From assembly GCA_964372125.1 (NCBI GenBank), contig CAYJPL010000003.1, forward strand, positions 34,654-98,653: a DNA stretch of 64,000 nt. Reading direction: 5' to 3'. The notes beneath the pieces were generated by a model, which was not told the DNA's origin, searched no databases, and was given only the letters and a program-made list of their open reading frames with translations. Source of the DNA: Tannockella sp964372125 (lineage in GTDB: Bacteria > Bacillota_I > Bacilli_A > Erysipelotrichales > Coprobacillaceae). The number at the start of each line of letters is the position of its first letter. Within the stretch, counting starts at the first letter, position 1. The translations under genes were made by a program, and so were the position numbers. Shown in pieces: positions 16,885-24,834 of this stretch.

Positions 16885-16920
16885 AAAATAAAAAAAGATA
16901 AATCAAAATTGATTTATCTT
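16885..16920 (-). terminator. Terminator of pepV
   Basis: A perfect 11-bp stem AAGATAAATCA/TGATTTATCTT is followed on the minus strand by a T-rich run, three bases past the pepV stop. Confidence 0.85.
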
Positions 16921-16923
16921 ATG

Positions 16924-18288
16924 TTACTTACTTGCAAGTTTATATAATGCACTAGCGTATATTTGAGTAGCTAGAAGTAGGCTATCAATCGAAATACATT
17001 CATTATTTTCATGTATTTTATTGTCTTCACCTGGGAATTCAACACCAAAGGCTACACAGTTAGGCATAGACTTTGCGTACGTTCCTCCACCAATAGCTTG
17101 TGGTAATTCATCTCTACCACTTACCTCGGTGTAAGAAGCGTGTAATTTTTTAATTAAATCTGACTTCGTATCTACAAACAATGCACTACCAACGTGATAT
17201 TCAATATCTAAATTATTATCACGTGCTAGTTTATAGTATGTTTTTTCAATATTATCAAAATCCATATCATGAGGACAACGCATATCAATTGTGATTGATA
17301 AGTCACCCTTACGGTAACATATTACACCTACGTTCATAGTGTATGGTCCCATTTCTCCAATGAAATCAAGCCCTAATCCGTTACCATGATAAGAAGATAA
17401 TGAATTTGCGATTATATCAATGACAGGATGATTAATAACTGTTTGTAAGTATAATGCCATATACACAACAGAATTAATACCTACTTCTGGAGTAGAGGCA
17501 TGTCCTGACTTTCCAATTACACAAAGTTGTGTATGATTGCCTTCTTCTTCAATGGTACCTTCAAGGTTGTTTTTTTGTAAGAATTGGTTAAATGATTCTT
17601 CATATTTTTTATAGTTTCCAGCAACAATAGCGTGACACTTTTCTGGAATAATATTTGCACGACTTCCAGCACACATTGAAATCAATTCACCAGATTCGAT
17701 TTTTCCTGATAGTATTGCACCCCCGCCAGCTTTTTCTCCATAAATAACTGGAAATGAACCATCAGGTGTAAATCCCGATACTGGATAGGGTCTTTTTGTA
17801 AAGTAGTGTTTGACACAAGCACTTCCTAATTCCTCGTTACAACCGAAGATTATACGAATTTTTTTATCTAATTTAATATCTAAATCATGTAGTATTTTTG
17901 CGGCATAGTATCCAGCAAGTAGTGGCCCTTTATCATCGGCAACACCACGGCCATACAATTTATTATCTTTTATAGTTACTACAAAAGGATCGCTATCCCA
18001 ACCCTCACTATTAACTGGAACTACATCTAAATGTCCTAGTACACCAACACACTCATCGCCTGTTCCAATATCGATATGCCCAGCATATCCATCAACATCA
18101 TCAACTTCAAAACCATCTCTTTTTCCAATTGCAAGCATTGCATCTAATGCATCACGGCAAGGTTTTCCAAACGGTTGATTAATATCAACTGTTGAATCAT
18201 CTTGCATTGATGGGATGCTACATAAATCACTTATATCTTGGATTAATTGATCTTTTATCTTCAATACTTCGTCTTTAAAGTTTATCAT
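16924..18288 (-). CDS. pepV: Dipeptidase PepV (M20 family)
   Basis: Zinc-dependent cytosolic dipeptidase that finishes peptide breakdown. The 454-residue length is close to the roughly 470 of lactobacillal PepV. Metal-site motifs GHLDVVPV near residue 85, GRGVADDKGP near residue 113 and GCNEELGS near residue 150 are present. A late GGGTYAKSMPN carries the histidine-equivalent region seen in this subfamily. SD GGAGGTGA precedes the ATG. It is monocistronic, with a terminator at once after the stop. Confidence 0.93.
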   Translation of the reverse strand: MINFKDEVLKIKDQLIQDISDLCSIPSMQDDSTVDINQPFGKPCRDALDAMLAIGKRDGFEVDDVDGYAGHIDIGTGDECVGVLGHLDVVPVNSEGWDSDPFVVTIKDNKLYGRGVADDKGPLLAGYYAAKILHDLDIKLDKKIRIIFGCNEELGSACVKHYFTKRPYPVSGFTPDGSFPVIYGEKAGGGAILSGKIESGELISMCAGSRANIIPEKCHAIVAGNYKKYEESFNQFLQKNNLEGTIEEEGNHTQLCVIGKSGHASTPEVGINSVVYMALYLQTVINHPVIDIIANSLSSYHGNGLGLDFIGEMGPYTMNVGVICYRKGDLSITIDMRCPHDMDFDNIEKTYYKLARDNNLDIEYHVGSALFVDTKSDLIKKLHASYTEVSGRDELPQAIGGGTYAKSMPNCVAFGVEFPGEDNKIHENNECISIDSLLLATQIYASALYKLASK

Positions 18289-18381
18289 ATTTTCACCTCC
18301 ATATGATTATAGCATTTTTTTATTGCATTTATAAGTAATTTTGCTCAAATAATGGTATGATAGCAAAAAGGAGGAAGCGTC

Positions 18382-18783
18382 ATGGAACGATATTACATGT
18401 CTGTTACCGTAAAGGCAATGATCTTCATTAACGGAAAAATACTATTATTAAAAAAACCTATCGCATCCAAAGATGGGCATGGTTATTTTGAACTTCCAGG
18501 AGGGGGAGTGCAACCCTATGAAAGTGCTAGTGAAGCAATTGTACGAGAAATTAAAGAGGAAACAAATTTAGATGTAATCGATGTAGAAGTGATGTATACT
18601 TTTAATTGCAATCGCCATAATCAACAAATTATCGGGATTGGCTTTTTATGTAGCGTAAAAGAAGATACAATAATACTGTCAGATGAGCATGTTGAGTATG
18701 TACTAGCTACTATTGAAGAAGCAAGAAAATATTTATCAAAAGAAATATTTGATGATGTGAAAAATTATTTTAGTAAAAAATAA
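18382..18783 (+). CDS. Nudix hydrolase
   Basis: A 133-residue protein with one Nudix domain. The Nudix box G-x5-E-x7-REIKEET is complete: GGGVQPYESASEAI then VREIKEETNLDV, residues 40-65. Substrate (nucleoside diphosphate derivative or oxidised nucleotide) cannot be told from sequence. SD AAGGAGGA precedes the ATG, and an extended -10 TGGTATGAT lies around 18353-18361. tex begins 11 bases after its stop, so the two genes are probably one transcript. Confidence 0.9.
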   Translation: MERYYMSVTVKAMIFINGKILLLKKPIASKDGHGYFELPGGGVQPYESASEAIVREIKEETNLDVIDVEVMYTFNCNRHNQQIIGIGFLCSVKEDTIILSDEHVEYVLATIEEARKYLSKEIFDDVKNYFSKK

Positions 18784-18794
18784 CAGGAGCAATT

Positions 18795-20939
18795 ATGGAA
18801 GAAAATATTATTAATTTATTATGTGATGAATTATCAGTAACACCTAAGCAAGTTCAGGCTACATTAGATATGTTACAAGAAGGAAATACAGTACCTTTCA
18901 TTGCAAGGTATCGTAAAGAGGCTACTTCAGGGTTAGATGAAAATCAAATACGAGATATTGATAAACAATATCAATATCTTGTTTCTTTAGAAAAAAGAAA
19001 AGAAGATGTTATACGTTTAATAGATGAAAAAGGTATGTTAACTGATTTATTAAAGCAACAAATAAGTAAAGCAAGTAAACTTACAGAAATCGAAGAAATT
19101 TATCGACCGTTTAAAGAAAAGCGTAAGACTAAAGCAACAGAAGCAAAAGCAAGAGGATTAGAACCGCTTGCTAAGAAAATACTTTTATTACCAAAAGAGA
19201 ATATTGATAACTATGCCCGTGAATTTATTAATGAAGAGGTTCCAACAATTGAAGAAGCATATAAGGGAGCTCGTGATATTATTGCAGAAATTGTTAGTGA
19301 TGATATTCGTTATCGTAAGTTCGTAAGTGATATGATGTATAAAACAGGTGTCATAGCTACAAAAGAAAAGAAAAAGCATAGTGATGAAAAGAAAGTGTAT
19401 GAAATGTACTATGCACATAGTGAACGTATAAACAAAATAGCAAGTCATCGTATCTTAGCTATAAACCGTGCTGAAAGTGAAAAAGTAATTAGTGTAAGCA
19501 TAGAAATAGATGATGCATACTTTATTGAATATATTTTTAATGGTATTACAAAAAAACGTCAAAGTAGTGTCAACGAGCACATAAAATCTGCAATTATTGA
19601 TGGCTATGCAAGATTGCTAGTTCCTTCAATTGAGCGTCAAGTACGTGTAGAGCTAACACAAACTGCACACAACCAAGCATTAAACGTATTTTCTGCAAAC
19701 TTAGAAAAACTATTATTACAAGCACCGATTAAAGATAAAGTAGTACTAGGGTTAGATCCCGCATATCGTACAGGGTGTAAACTAGCAGTAGTGGATGGAA
19801 CAGGAAAAGTATTACATATAGACAAAGTGTTTATAACGATTCCAAAAAACAATTATGATAAAGAAAAAGCATTGTTAGTATCATTAATTAAAAAGTATAA
19901 TGTATCGATTATCGCAATTGGTAATGGTACTGCAAGTCGTGAAAGTGAAGCATTTATTTCATCGCTAATTAAAGAAAAACAATTACAAGTAGACTATGCA
20001 ATTATTTCTGAAGCAGGTGCTTCTGTATACTCTGCAAGTAAAGTTGCAATTGAAGAATTCCCAGAATTACAAGTTGAAGAAAGGTCTGCTGTATCAATTG
20101 CTAGAAGGTTACAAGATCCATTAGCTGAATTAGTTAAAATTGAACCTAAAGCAATAAGTGTGGGTCAATATCAACATGATATCGCAAAAAAACAATTAGA
20201 AGAACAACTCGATTTCGTCGTTGAAAAAACAGTAAATAATGTTGGTGTAGATATTAATAGTGCATCATCATCGCTTTTACAATATGTTGCTGGTTTAAAT
20301 GCAACGGTCGCAAAAAATATAGTTTTACATCGAGACGAATTTGGACGATTTGATGATCGTAAAGATATAAAGAAGGTTAAAAAGTTAGGCGCTAAAACAT
20401 ATCAACAAGCAATTGGCTTTTTACGAATTGATAAACCCAAAAATCCATTTGATGCAACACCAATTCATCCAGATAATTATAAACAAGCGAGTGCATTATT
20501 AAAAGAATTAGAATGTAAAGAATCTCAGTTAGGTACAAATGAGATAGTAGATAAAATAAAAGCATTAAATATTGAAGAAGTTACAAACAAATTACAAATT
20601 GATAGTTATACACTAGAAGATATCTTAGACAGCTTTACAAAGCCAAATCGAAGTCCACGTGATAATTTTGCGACACCGGTTTTAAAAAAGGATATATTAC
20701 AACTTGAGGATGTTAAACCTGGTATGCAATTTGAAGGAACTGTACGTAATGTGGTTGATTTCGGGGCTTTTGTGGACATTGGACTTAAAAATGATGGTCT
20801 TGTACATATCTCTAAAATGTCAAAAAAACGCATTAATCACCCATTAGAAAAAGTGAATATTGGAGATATTGTTACAGTATATGTAATGGATGTTGATTTT
20901 AAAAAACAACGTTTATCACTAAGTTTTTTTGAAAACTAA
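18795..20939 (+). CDS. tex: RNA-binding transcription accessory protein Tex
   Basis: Nucleic-acid-binding protein related to eukaryotic Spt6, thought to act on transcription. The 714-residue protein has the N-terminal Tex segment (VPFIARYRKEATSGLDENQI region, residues 30-50), an RNase H-like YqgF domain near residues 315-450 (VLGLDPAYRTGCKLAV), a helix-hairpin-helix part near 490-560 and a C-terminal S1 domain near 640-710 (GTVRNVVDFGAFVDIGL). SD AGGAGC is upstream. All domains are present, so it is intact. Confidence 0.95.
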   Translation: MEENIINLLCDELSVTPKQVQATLDMLQEGNTVPFIARYRKEATSGLDENQIRDIDKQYQYLVSLEKRKEDVIRLIDEKGMLTDLLKQQISKASKLTEIEEIYRPFKEKRKTKATEAKARGLEPLAKKILLLPKENIDNYAREFINEEVPTIEEAYKGARDIIAEIVSDDIRYRKFVSDMMYKTGVIATKEKKKHSDEKKVYEMYYAHSERINKIASHRILAINRAESEKVISVSIEIDDAYFIEYIFNGITKKRQSSVNEHIKSAIIDGYARLLVPSIERQVRVELTQTAHNQALNVFSANLEKLLLQAPIKDKVVLGLDPAYRTGCKLAVVDGTGKVLHIDKVFITIPKNNYDKEKALLVSLIKKYNVSIIAIGNGTASRESEAFISSLIKEKQLQVDYAIISEAGASVYSASKVAIEEFPELQVEERSAVSIARRLQDPLAELVKIEPKAISVGQYQHDIAKKQLEEQLDFVVEKTVNNVGVDINSASSSLLQYVAGLNATVAKNIVLHRDEFGRFDDRKDIKKVKKLGAKTYQQAIGFLRIDKPKNPFDATPIHPDNYKQASALLKELECKESQLGTNEIVDKIKALNIEEVTNKLQIDSYTLEDILDSFTKPNRSPRDNFATPVLKKDILQLEDVKPGMQFEGTVRNVVDFGAFVDIGLKNDGLVHISKMSKKRINHPLEKVNIGDIVTVYVMDVDFKKQRLSLSFFEN

Positions 20940-21011
20940 TTGCATTTTGTAAGAAAAAGGAATACAATATGTATATATCATGTATTGATAAAGAAAGGAT
21001 TATGGATTGCT

Positions 21012-21221
21012 ATGAGTAAAGTTACTGGAAAAGTTAAGATGTTCAACAACGAGAAGGGGTTTGGATTCATTAATATCGAAGGTGAAGAAAGAGATATCTT
21101 CTTCCACTATTCACAAATCATTCAAGAGGGATTCAAATCAGTTGATAGTGATCAAATGGTTTCATTTGATTTATTGGAAAGCGAAAAAGGCTTACAAGCT
21201 AGAAATGTTGAAAAAATTTAA
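21012..21221 (+). CDS. csp: Cold-shock domain protein
   Basis: Small single-stranded nucleic-acid-binding protein of 69 residues, one cold-shock domain. RNP1-like KGFGFINI and RNP2-like IFFHYS are both present, though RNP2 normally has VFVHFS. The ATG at 21012 gives MSKVTGKVKMF, the usual Csp start. Its SD AAAGGA (20994-20999) is 12 bases away, longer than usual, and an ATG at 21002 opens a five-codon ORF (MDCYE) whose stop overlaps the csp start. A terminator follows. Confidence 0.9.
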   Translation: MSKVTGKVKMFNNEKGFGFINIEGEERDIFFHYSQIIQEGFKSVDSDQMVSFDLLESEKGLQARNVEKI

Positions 21222-21229
21222 CTACTAAA

Positions 21230-21257
21230 ACAGACAACTGGGGTTGTTTGTTTTTTT
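21230..21257 (+). terminator. Terminator of csp
   Basis: Stem ACAGACAAC/GTTGTTTGT (one G-U pair) with a TGGG loop and seven Ts. Confidence 0.85.
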
Positions 21258-21313
21258 GTATGTTCTGTCATGTATGAATATGATAGAATGATAGATAACA
21301 AAGGGGACAGTAT

Positions 21314-22630
21314 ATGGACTATAAATATCAAAAAGTATACCAAAGAATTGTCGACGATATTGAAAGTGGTGCGTTAGATTATAACCAAAAGATACCCTCA
21401 ATACGAACAATGACAAAATTACTAGAAGTAAGTAAAACTACAGTAGAAAATGCGTATGATCAACTATGCGTTGAAGGGTATGTTGAAGCAAGAAAAAACA
21501 TTGGATATTATGTGTCTGTAAAATCAAATATAAAAAGTAAAGAAACGGTTGGTAAAAATGATGTCAAAGAAAAAGTGATATATCAATATGATTTTAGTGG
21601 ACAAAATGTTGATGTGGGTAGCTTTAATATGGAAGTGTGGAAAAAGTATATTAAAAAAGCCTTAACATATACTGACGAATTACATAGCTATGGAAGTGCA
21701 TTTGGACAAAGAAGATTACTTGTTGCATTGCAACACCATAGTCACCAACTTAGAGGTTTTATAAGACCGCTTGAAAATTATGTTGTAGCAGCAGGGTTTC
21801 AAACACTTTTACGAAATGTTTGTACAATGTTTAAGCCTGGAAGTATTATCGCAATGGATGAAAACACTTTTATTCAAGCGCAGGTTGTATTTCAAGATTG
21901 TGGAAATGAAATCGTTACTATTTCTAGTGATAGTCAAGGGATGTCGGTAAAGGAGTTAAAGAATCATGATATTGATGTGATTTATATTAATTCGTCATCA
22001 GGTGGGAATCATGGAAAGCCTATTAAAAGGCAACGCCGAAGCGAACTAATAAAGTATGCTAGAGAAAAAGGGATTTATATAATCGAAGATGACCATAATG
22101 GTGAATTAAAATATCAATCTAAGGTTATTAATGCGATGGCTTATGATGATGATAGTCAAATCTTTTATATTGGATCATTTTCTAAGTTGCTACTTCCTTC
22201 AATACGTTTAAGTTATATGGTTTTACCTACAAATGTAGTACAAGTTTATAAAGAGAAGCACATATATTATCATCAGACTGCTTCAAAACTAGAACAAATT
22301 GCTTTAGCGATGTATATGGAAGATGGACAATTAGTGCGTCATTTAAAAAGGTTGCGAAAACTGTATGCAAGTAAGGCTAAATTATTACTCGAACAGTTGT
22401 CGCTAAGTTTTAGAGGACATAAAATAACTTTGTATGAAACCTCTTTAAAAGTTGCTATTGAGTTTCCAAGAGATAAAATAGATTCCTATATAGAACAAGC
22501 AAAAAGAAAAGGAATATTAGTACTTAAAAATAATAAAAGTGAAATAATTTTTTCATTTTCAAGTATCGACATTGATGATATTATTATTGCTATAGAAGAA
22601 TTTAAAAAAATTATTGATAAAAACATATAA
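21314..22630 (+). CDS. MocR-family transcriptional regulator (GntR HTH + aminotransferase domain)
   Basis: A 438-residue fusion of an N-terminal GntR winged-HTH (residues 5-70, IPSIRTMTKLLEVSKTTVENAY) and a class I aminotransferase-like domain that binds PLP. The PLP lysine is expected in GSFSKLLLPS near residue 295, and the NSSSGGNHGKP and DDHNGEL motifs surround the cofactor. Relatives include PdxR and GabR, which sense PLP or amino acids. No pdxST or gab genes are adjacent, so the target is unknown. SD AAGGGGAC is upstream. A flavodoxin-like gene follows. Confidence 0.9.
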   Translation: MDYKYQKVYQRIVDDIESGALDYNQKIPSIRTMTKLLEVSKTTVENAYDQLCVEGYVEARKNIGYYVSVKSNIKSKETVGKNDVKEKVIYQYDFSGQNVDVGSFNMEVWKKYIKKALTYTDELHSYGSAFGQRRLLVALQHHSHQLRGFIRPLENYVVAAGFQTLLRNVCTMFKPGSIIAMDENTFIQAQVVFQDCGNEIVTISSDSQGMSVKELKNHDIDVIYINSSSGGNHGKPIKRQRRSELIKYAREKGIYIIEDDHNGELKYQSKVINAMAYDDDSQIFYIGSFSKLLLPSIRLSYMVLPTNVVQVYKEKHIYYHQTASKLEQIALAMYMEDGQLVRHLKRLRKLYASKAKLLLEQLSLSFRGHKITLYETSLKVAIEFPRDKIDSYIEQAKRKGILVLKNNKSEIIFSFSSIDIDDIIIAIEEFKKIIDKNI

Positions 22631-22679
22631 GGACATTTTTTGTTCACAAAGTTTATATATACTACTAGTAGGTGATAAA

Positions 22680-23102
22680 ATGAAGATAGAAGTGATATAT
22701 ACAAAAAAAGCAAAATATTCTAAAGATATCTTATCAGCGATGGCAAGGTATGTTAAAACATATGCTAAAGAGATAACCGAATTTAACGAAAGTGAAAATG
22801 TCGATCTATTAGTAATTGGATTTGATGACACATTTTCTAATGAACATGAGTTATATTCATTTATTGAAAGATTAGATCGCAGTAAAATAAAAAATGTTTG
22901 TTTAGTAAATACGTTCTTAGTAAAGAATAAAAAAATGGATAAAATCGTAGAATTATGTCATAAAAAAAGATTACCTTTAATGCGACAACAATTTTCAATT
23001 AAATTAAATGTAAAATGTTTAAAGATTATTCCTCAAGCAGCAATTGATAATGCAAGAATTTATATTGATGATATGGTGAATGTCATCAACAAATATTATT
23101 GA
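22680..23102 (+). CDS. Flavodoxin-fold hypothetical protein
   Basis: A 140-residue protein. The alternating pattern (MKIEVIYT at the start, VDLLVIGFDDTF near residue 42, NVCLVNTF near residue 75) suggests a flavodoxin-like fold. The FMN phosphate loop that normally follows strand 1 (T/S-x-T-G-N-T) is replaced by KKAKYSKD, so FMN binding is doubtful. I use the ATG at 22680 with SD AGGTGAT rather than the longer in-frame start at 22614, which overlaps the MocR stop. It may be co-transcribed with the MocR gene. Function unknown. Confidence 0.65.
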   Translation: MKIEVIYTKKAKYSKDILSAMARYVKTYAKEITEFNESENVDLLVIGFDDTFSNEHELYSFIERLDRSKIKNVCLVNTFLVKNKKMDKIVELCHKKRLPLMRQQFSIKLNVKCLKIIPQAAIDNARIYIDDMVNVINKYY

Positions 23103-23107
23103 AAATT

Positions 23108-23135
23108 CCAGAAGAAAAACACTTTTGGTTTTTTT
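23108..23135 (+). terminator. Terminator before the heat-shock operon
   Basis: Stem CCAGAAG/CTTTTGG (one G-U pair) with a seven-base A-rich loop and a seven-T run. Confidence 0.75.
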
Positions 23136-23146
23136 ATAAGATTATA

Positions 23147-23173
23147 TTAGCACTAATGTCTTGACACTGCTAA
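23147..23173. promoter_or_regulatory. Upstream CIRCE-like element (HrcA operator 1)
   Basis: TTAGCACTA-N9-CACTGCTAA keeps the 9-9-9 layout of the CIRCE consensus TTAGCACTC-N9-GAGTGCTAA with three mismatches in total. It overlaps the -35 hexamer of the hrcA promoter. Confidence 0.6.
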
Positions 23174-23188
23174 GTAATCATGTATAAT
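23161..23188 (+). promoter_or_regulatory. Sigma-A promoter of hrcA-grpE-dnaK-dnaJ
   Basis: Consensus -35 TTGACA and consensus -10 TATAAT are separated by 16 bases, flanked by two CIRCE elements. Confidence 0.9.
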
Positions 23189-23192
23189 GAAC

Positions 23193-23219
23193 TTAGCACA
23201 TAAATTCTATGAGTGCTAA
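23193..23219. promoter_or_regulatory. CIRCE element (HrcA operator 2)
   Basis: TTAGCACAT-N9-GAGTGCTAA matches CIRCE at 16 of 18 arm positions. It starts five bases after the -10 hexamer, over the transcription start, in the classical position. Confidence 0.92.
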
Positions 23220-23234
23220 AAGGTGGTGAAAGCA

Positions 23235-24269
23235 ATGTTAACAACAAGACAGTTATTAATTTTCAAATGTATTGTAGAAGAGTTTGTAGAAACTGCAGAA
23301 CCTGTAGCATCTAAGGCGCTAATGACAAAATATCATCTGCCATATTCGAGTGCAACTATTCGTAATGAAATGAGTTTCTTAGAAGAATATGGATATTTAG
23401 AAAAGACACATACATCATCTGGAAGGGTTCCTTCAATGGAGGGATATCGCTTTTATGTGAATATGCTTGAACAAAGTGATGTTGATGAGACAATTAAAAA
23501 TCAAGTTGCAACGATATTTAGTGACCGAAGAAGGTCATTAAATGAAATTATTCAAGAGAGCTGTCAAATGTTAAGTGAGCTAACTCATCTAACATCAGTA
23601 GTACTTGGGCCAGACTCAATGCGTGATGAATTGCAACGTATTACGGTTGTGCCATTAGATAATAATCGTGTAACCACAATTATTATTACGAATCATGGGC
23701 ATGTTGAAAACAAAGTATTTGAGCTTGCACCAGAGACGTCAATGGAAGACTTAGTAAGTTGTGTTACAATCATGAATGATTTGCTTATTGGTACACCAAT
23801 AGATCAAGTTGTATTTCGACTAGACCGTGATGTACGTCCAATATTAGCTGCAAAAATCAAAGAGCATGAAGAACTGTTTAATGCTTTTTTAGAAGCATTT
23901 GTTAAATTTGCATCAAGTAATGTGTATTTCTCTGGAAAAGAAAATATGTTATATCAACCAGAATACAATGATGTAAATAAGTTGCGTAAAATAGTAAGTG
24001 CGTTTGAAAACTCTCAAGCGTGGAGCGCGTTAACACCACTTGATGATAAAGAGGGAGTAACGGTTAAAATCGGACATGAATCACCAGTTGATTTAGGTAA
24101 TGATGTATCTGTTATCTCAGCATCATTTAAAACGGGGCAGTCAAGTAAAGGTTCAATTTCTGTAATTGGTCCAACGAGAATGCCTTATGAAAAAATTGTT
24201 GCTCTAGTAGAGTACATATCAAAAAGTATAGAAGATGTCTTCTTTGATGAAGATGAAGATAAAGGATGA
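23235..24269 (+). CDS. hrcA: Heat-inducible transcription repressor HrcA
   Basis: Binds CIRCE and represses chaperone genes; its activity depends on chaperonin. The 344-residue protein begins with a winged HTH (TTRQLLIFKCIVEEF, SSATIRNEMSFLEEYGYL, SSGRVPS). The C-terminal part has the GAF-like HrcA domain ending in GPTRMPYEKIV. I take the ATG at 23235, 8 bases after SD AGGTGG, rather than GTG at 23223. It heads the operon hrcA-grpE-dnaK-dnaJ and is controlled by the two CIRCE sites before it. Confidence 0.95.
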   Translation: MLTTRQLLIFKCIVEEFVETAEPVASKALMTKYHLPYSSATIRNEMSFLEEYGYLEKTHTSSGRVPSMEGYRFYVNMLEQSDVDETIKNQVATIFSDRRRSLNEIIQESCQMLSELTHLTSVVLGPDSMRDELQRITVVPLDNNRVTTIIITNHGHVENKVFELAPETSMEDLVSCVTIMNDLLIGTPIDQVVFRLDRDVRPILAAKIKEHEELFNAFLEAFVKFASSNVYFSGKENMLYQPEYNDVNKLRKIVSAFENSQAWSALTPLDDKEGVTVKIGHESPVDLGNDVSVISASFKTGQSSKGSISVIGPTRMPYEKIVALVEYISKSIEDVFFDEDEDKG

Positions 24270-24279
24270 GGTGATTGAC

Positions 24280-24816
24280 GTGAGTGAAAACAAAGAAACC
24301 GCAGAACAGGTAGAAGAAGTTGAAACTGAGGTTGAAGAAGTAGAATTAACAAAGGAAGAACAATTTGAAAAACAAGTAGAAACATTACAACAAGAAGTTA
24401 CTACTTGGAAAACTGATTATTATAAAGTGTTTGCTGATATGGAAAACACAAAAAGAAGATTACAAAATGAACATTCTAATGCATTAAAATTCATGATGCA
24501 AAGTTTCATTGAAGAGCTATTACCTGTAATTGATAATTTCGAAAGATCATTAGCGATAGAAAACCCTAGTGAAGAAGTTGCAAACTTCTTAAAGGGAAAT
24601 CAAATGATTTATCAACAATTAATTGCAGTTTTAGAAAAAAACGGTGTTGAAGTAATTGAGACAAACGGTAAAGAGTTTGATCCAAACTTCCATCAAGCAG
24701 TAATGACAGTTAGTGATGAAGCATACGGAGACAATATGATTGTCGAAGAGCTTCAAAAAGGATATAAATTAAAGGATCGCGTAATTCGTGCATCTTTAGT
24801 AAAAGTAAATCAATAA
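24280..24816 (+). CDS. grpE: Nucleotide exchange factor GrpE
   Basis: Releases ADP from DnaK in the chaperone cycle. The product is 178 residues from the GTG at 24280, which has SD GAGGTGA 5 bases upstream just after the hrcA stop. An acidic N-terminus, a long coiled-coil (about 30-90, with DMENTKRRLQNE) and the C-terminal beta domain (GVEVIETNGKEFDPNFHQAV region, ending VIRASLVKV) are all typical. It lies 10 bases after hrcA and 18 before dnaK. Confidence 0.95.
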   Translation: MSENKETAEQVEEVETEVEEVELTKEEQFEKQVETLQQEVTTWKTDYYKVFADMENTKRRLQNEHSNALKFMMQSFIEELLPVIDNFERSLAIENPSEEVANFLKGNQMIYQQLIAVLEKNGVEVIETNGKEFDPNFHQAVMTVSDEAYGDNMIVEELQKGYKLKDRVIRASLVKVNQ

Positions 24817-24834
24817 AATCAGGAGGAAGAAAAT

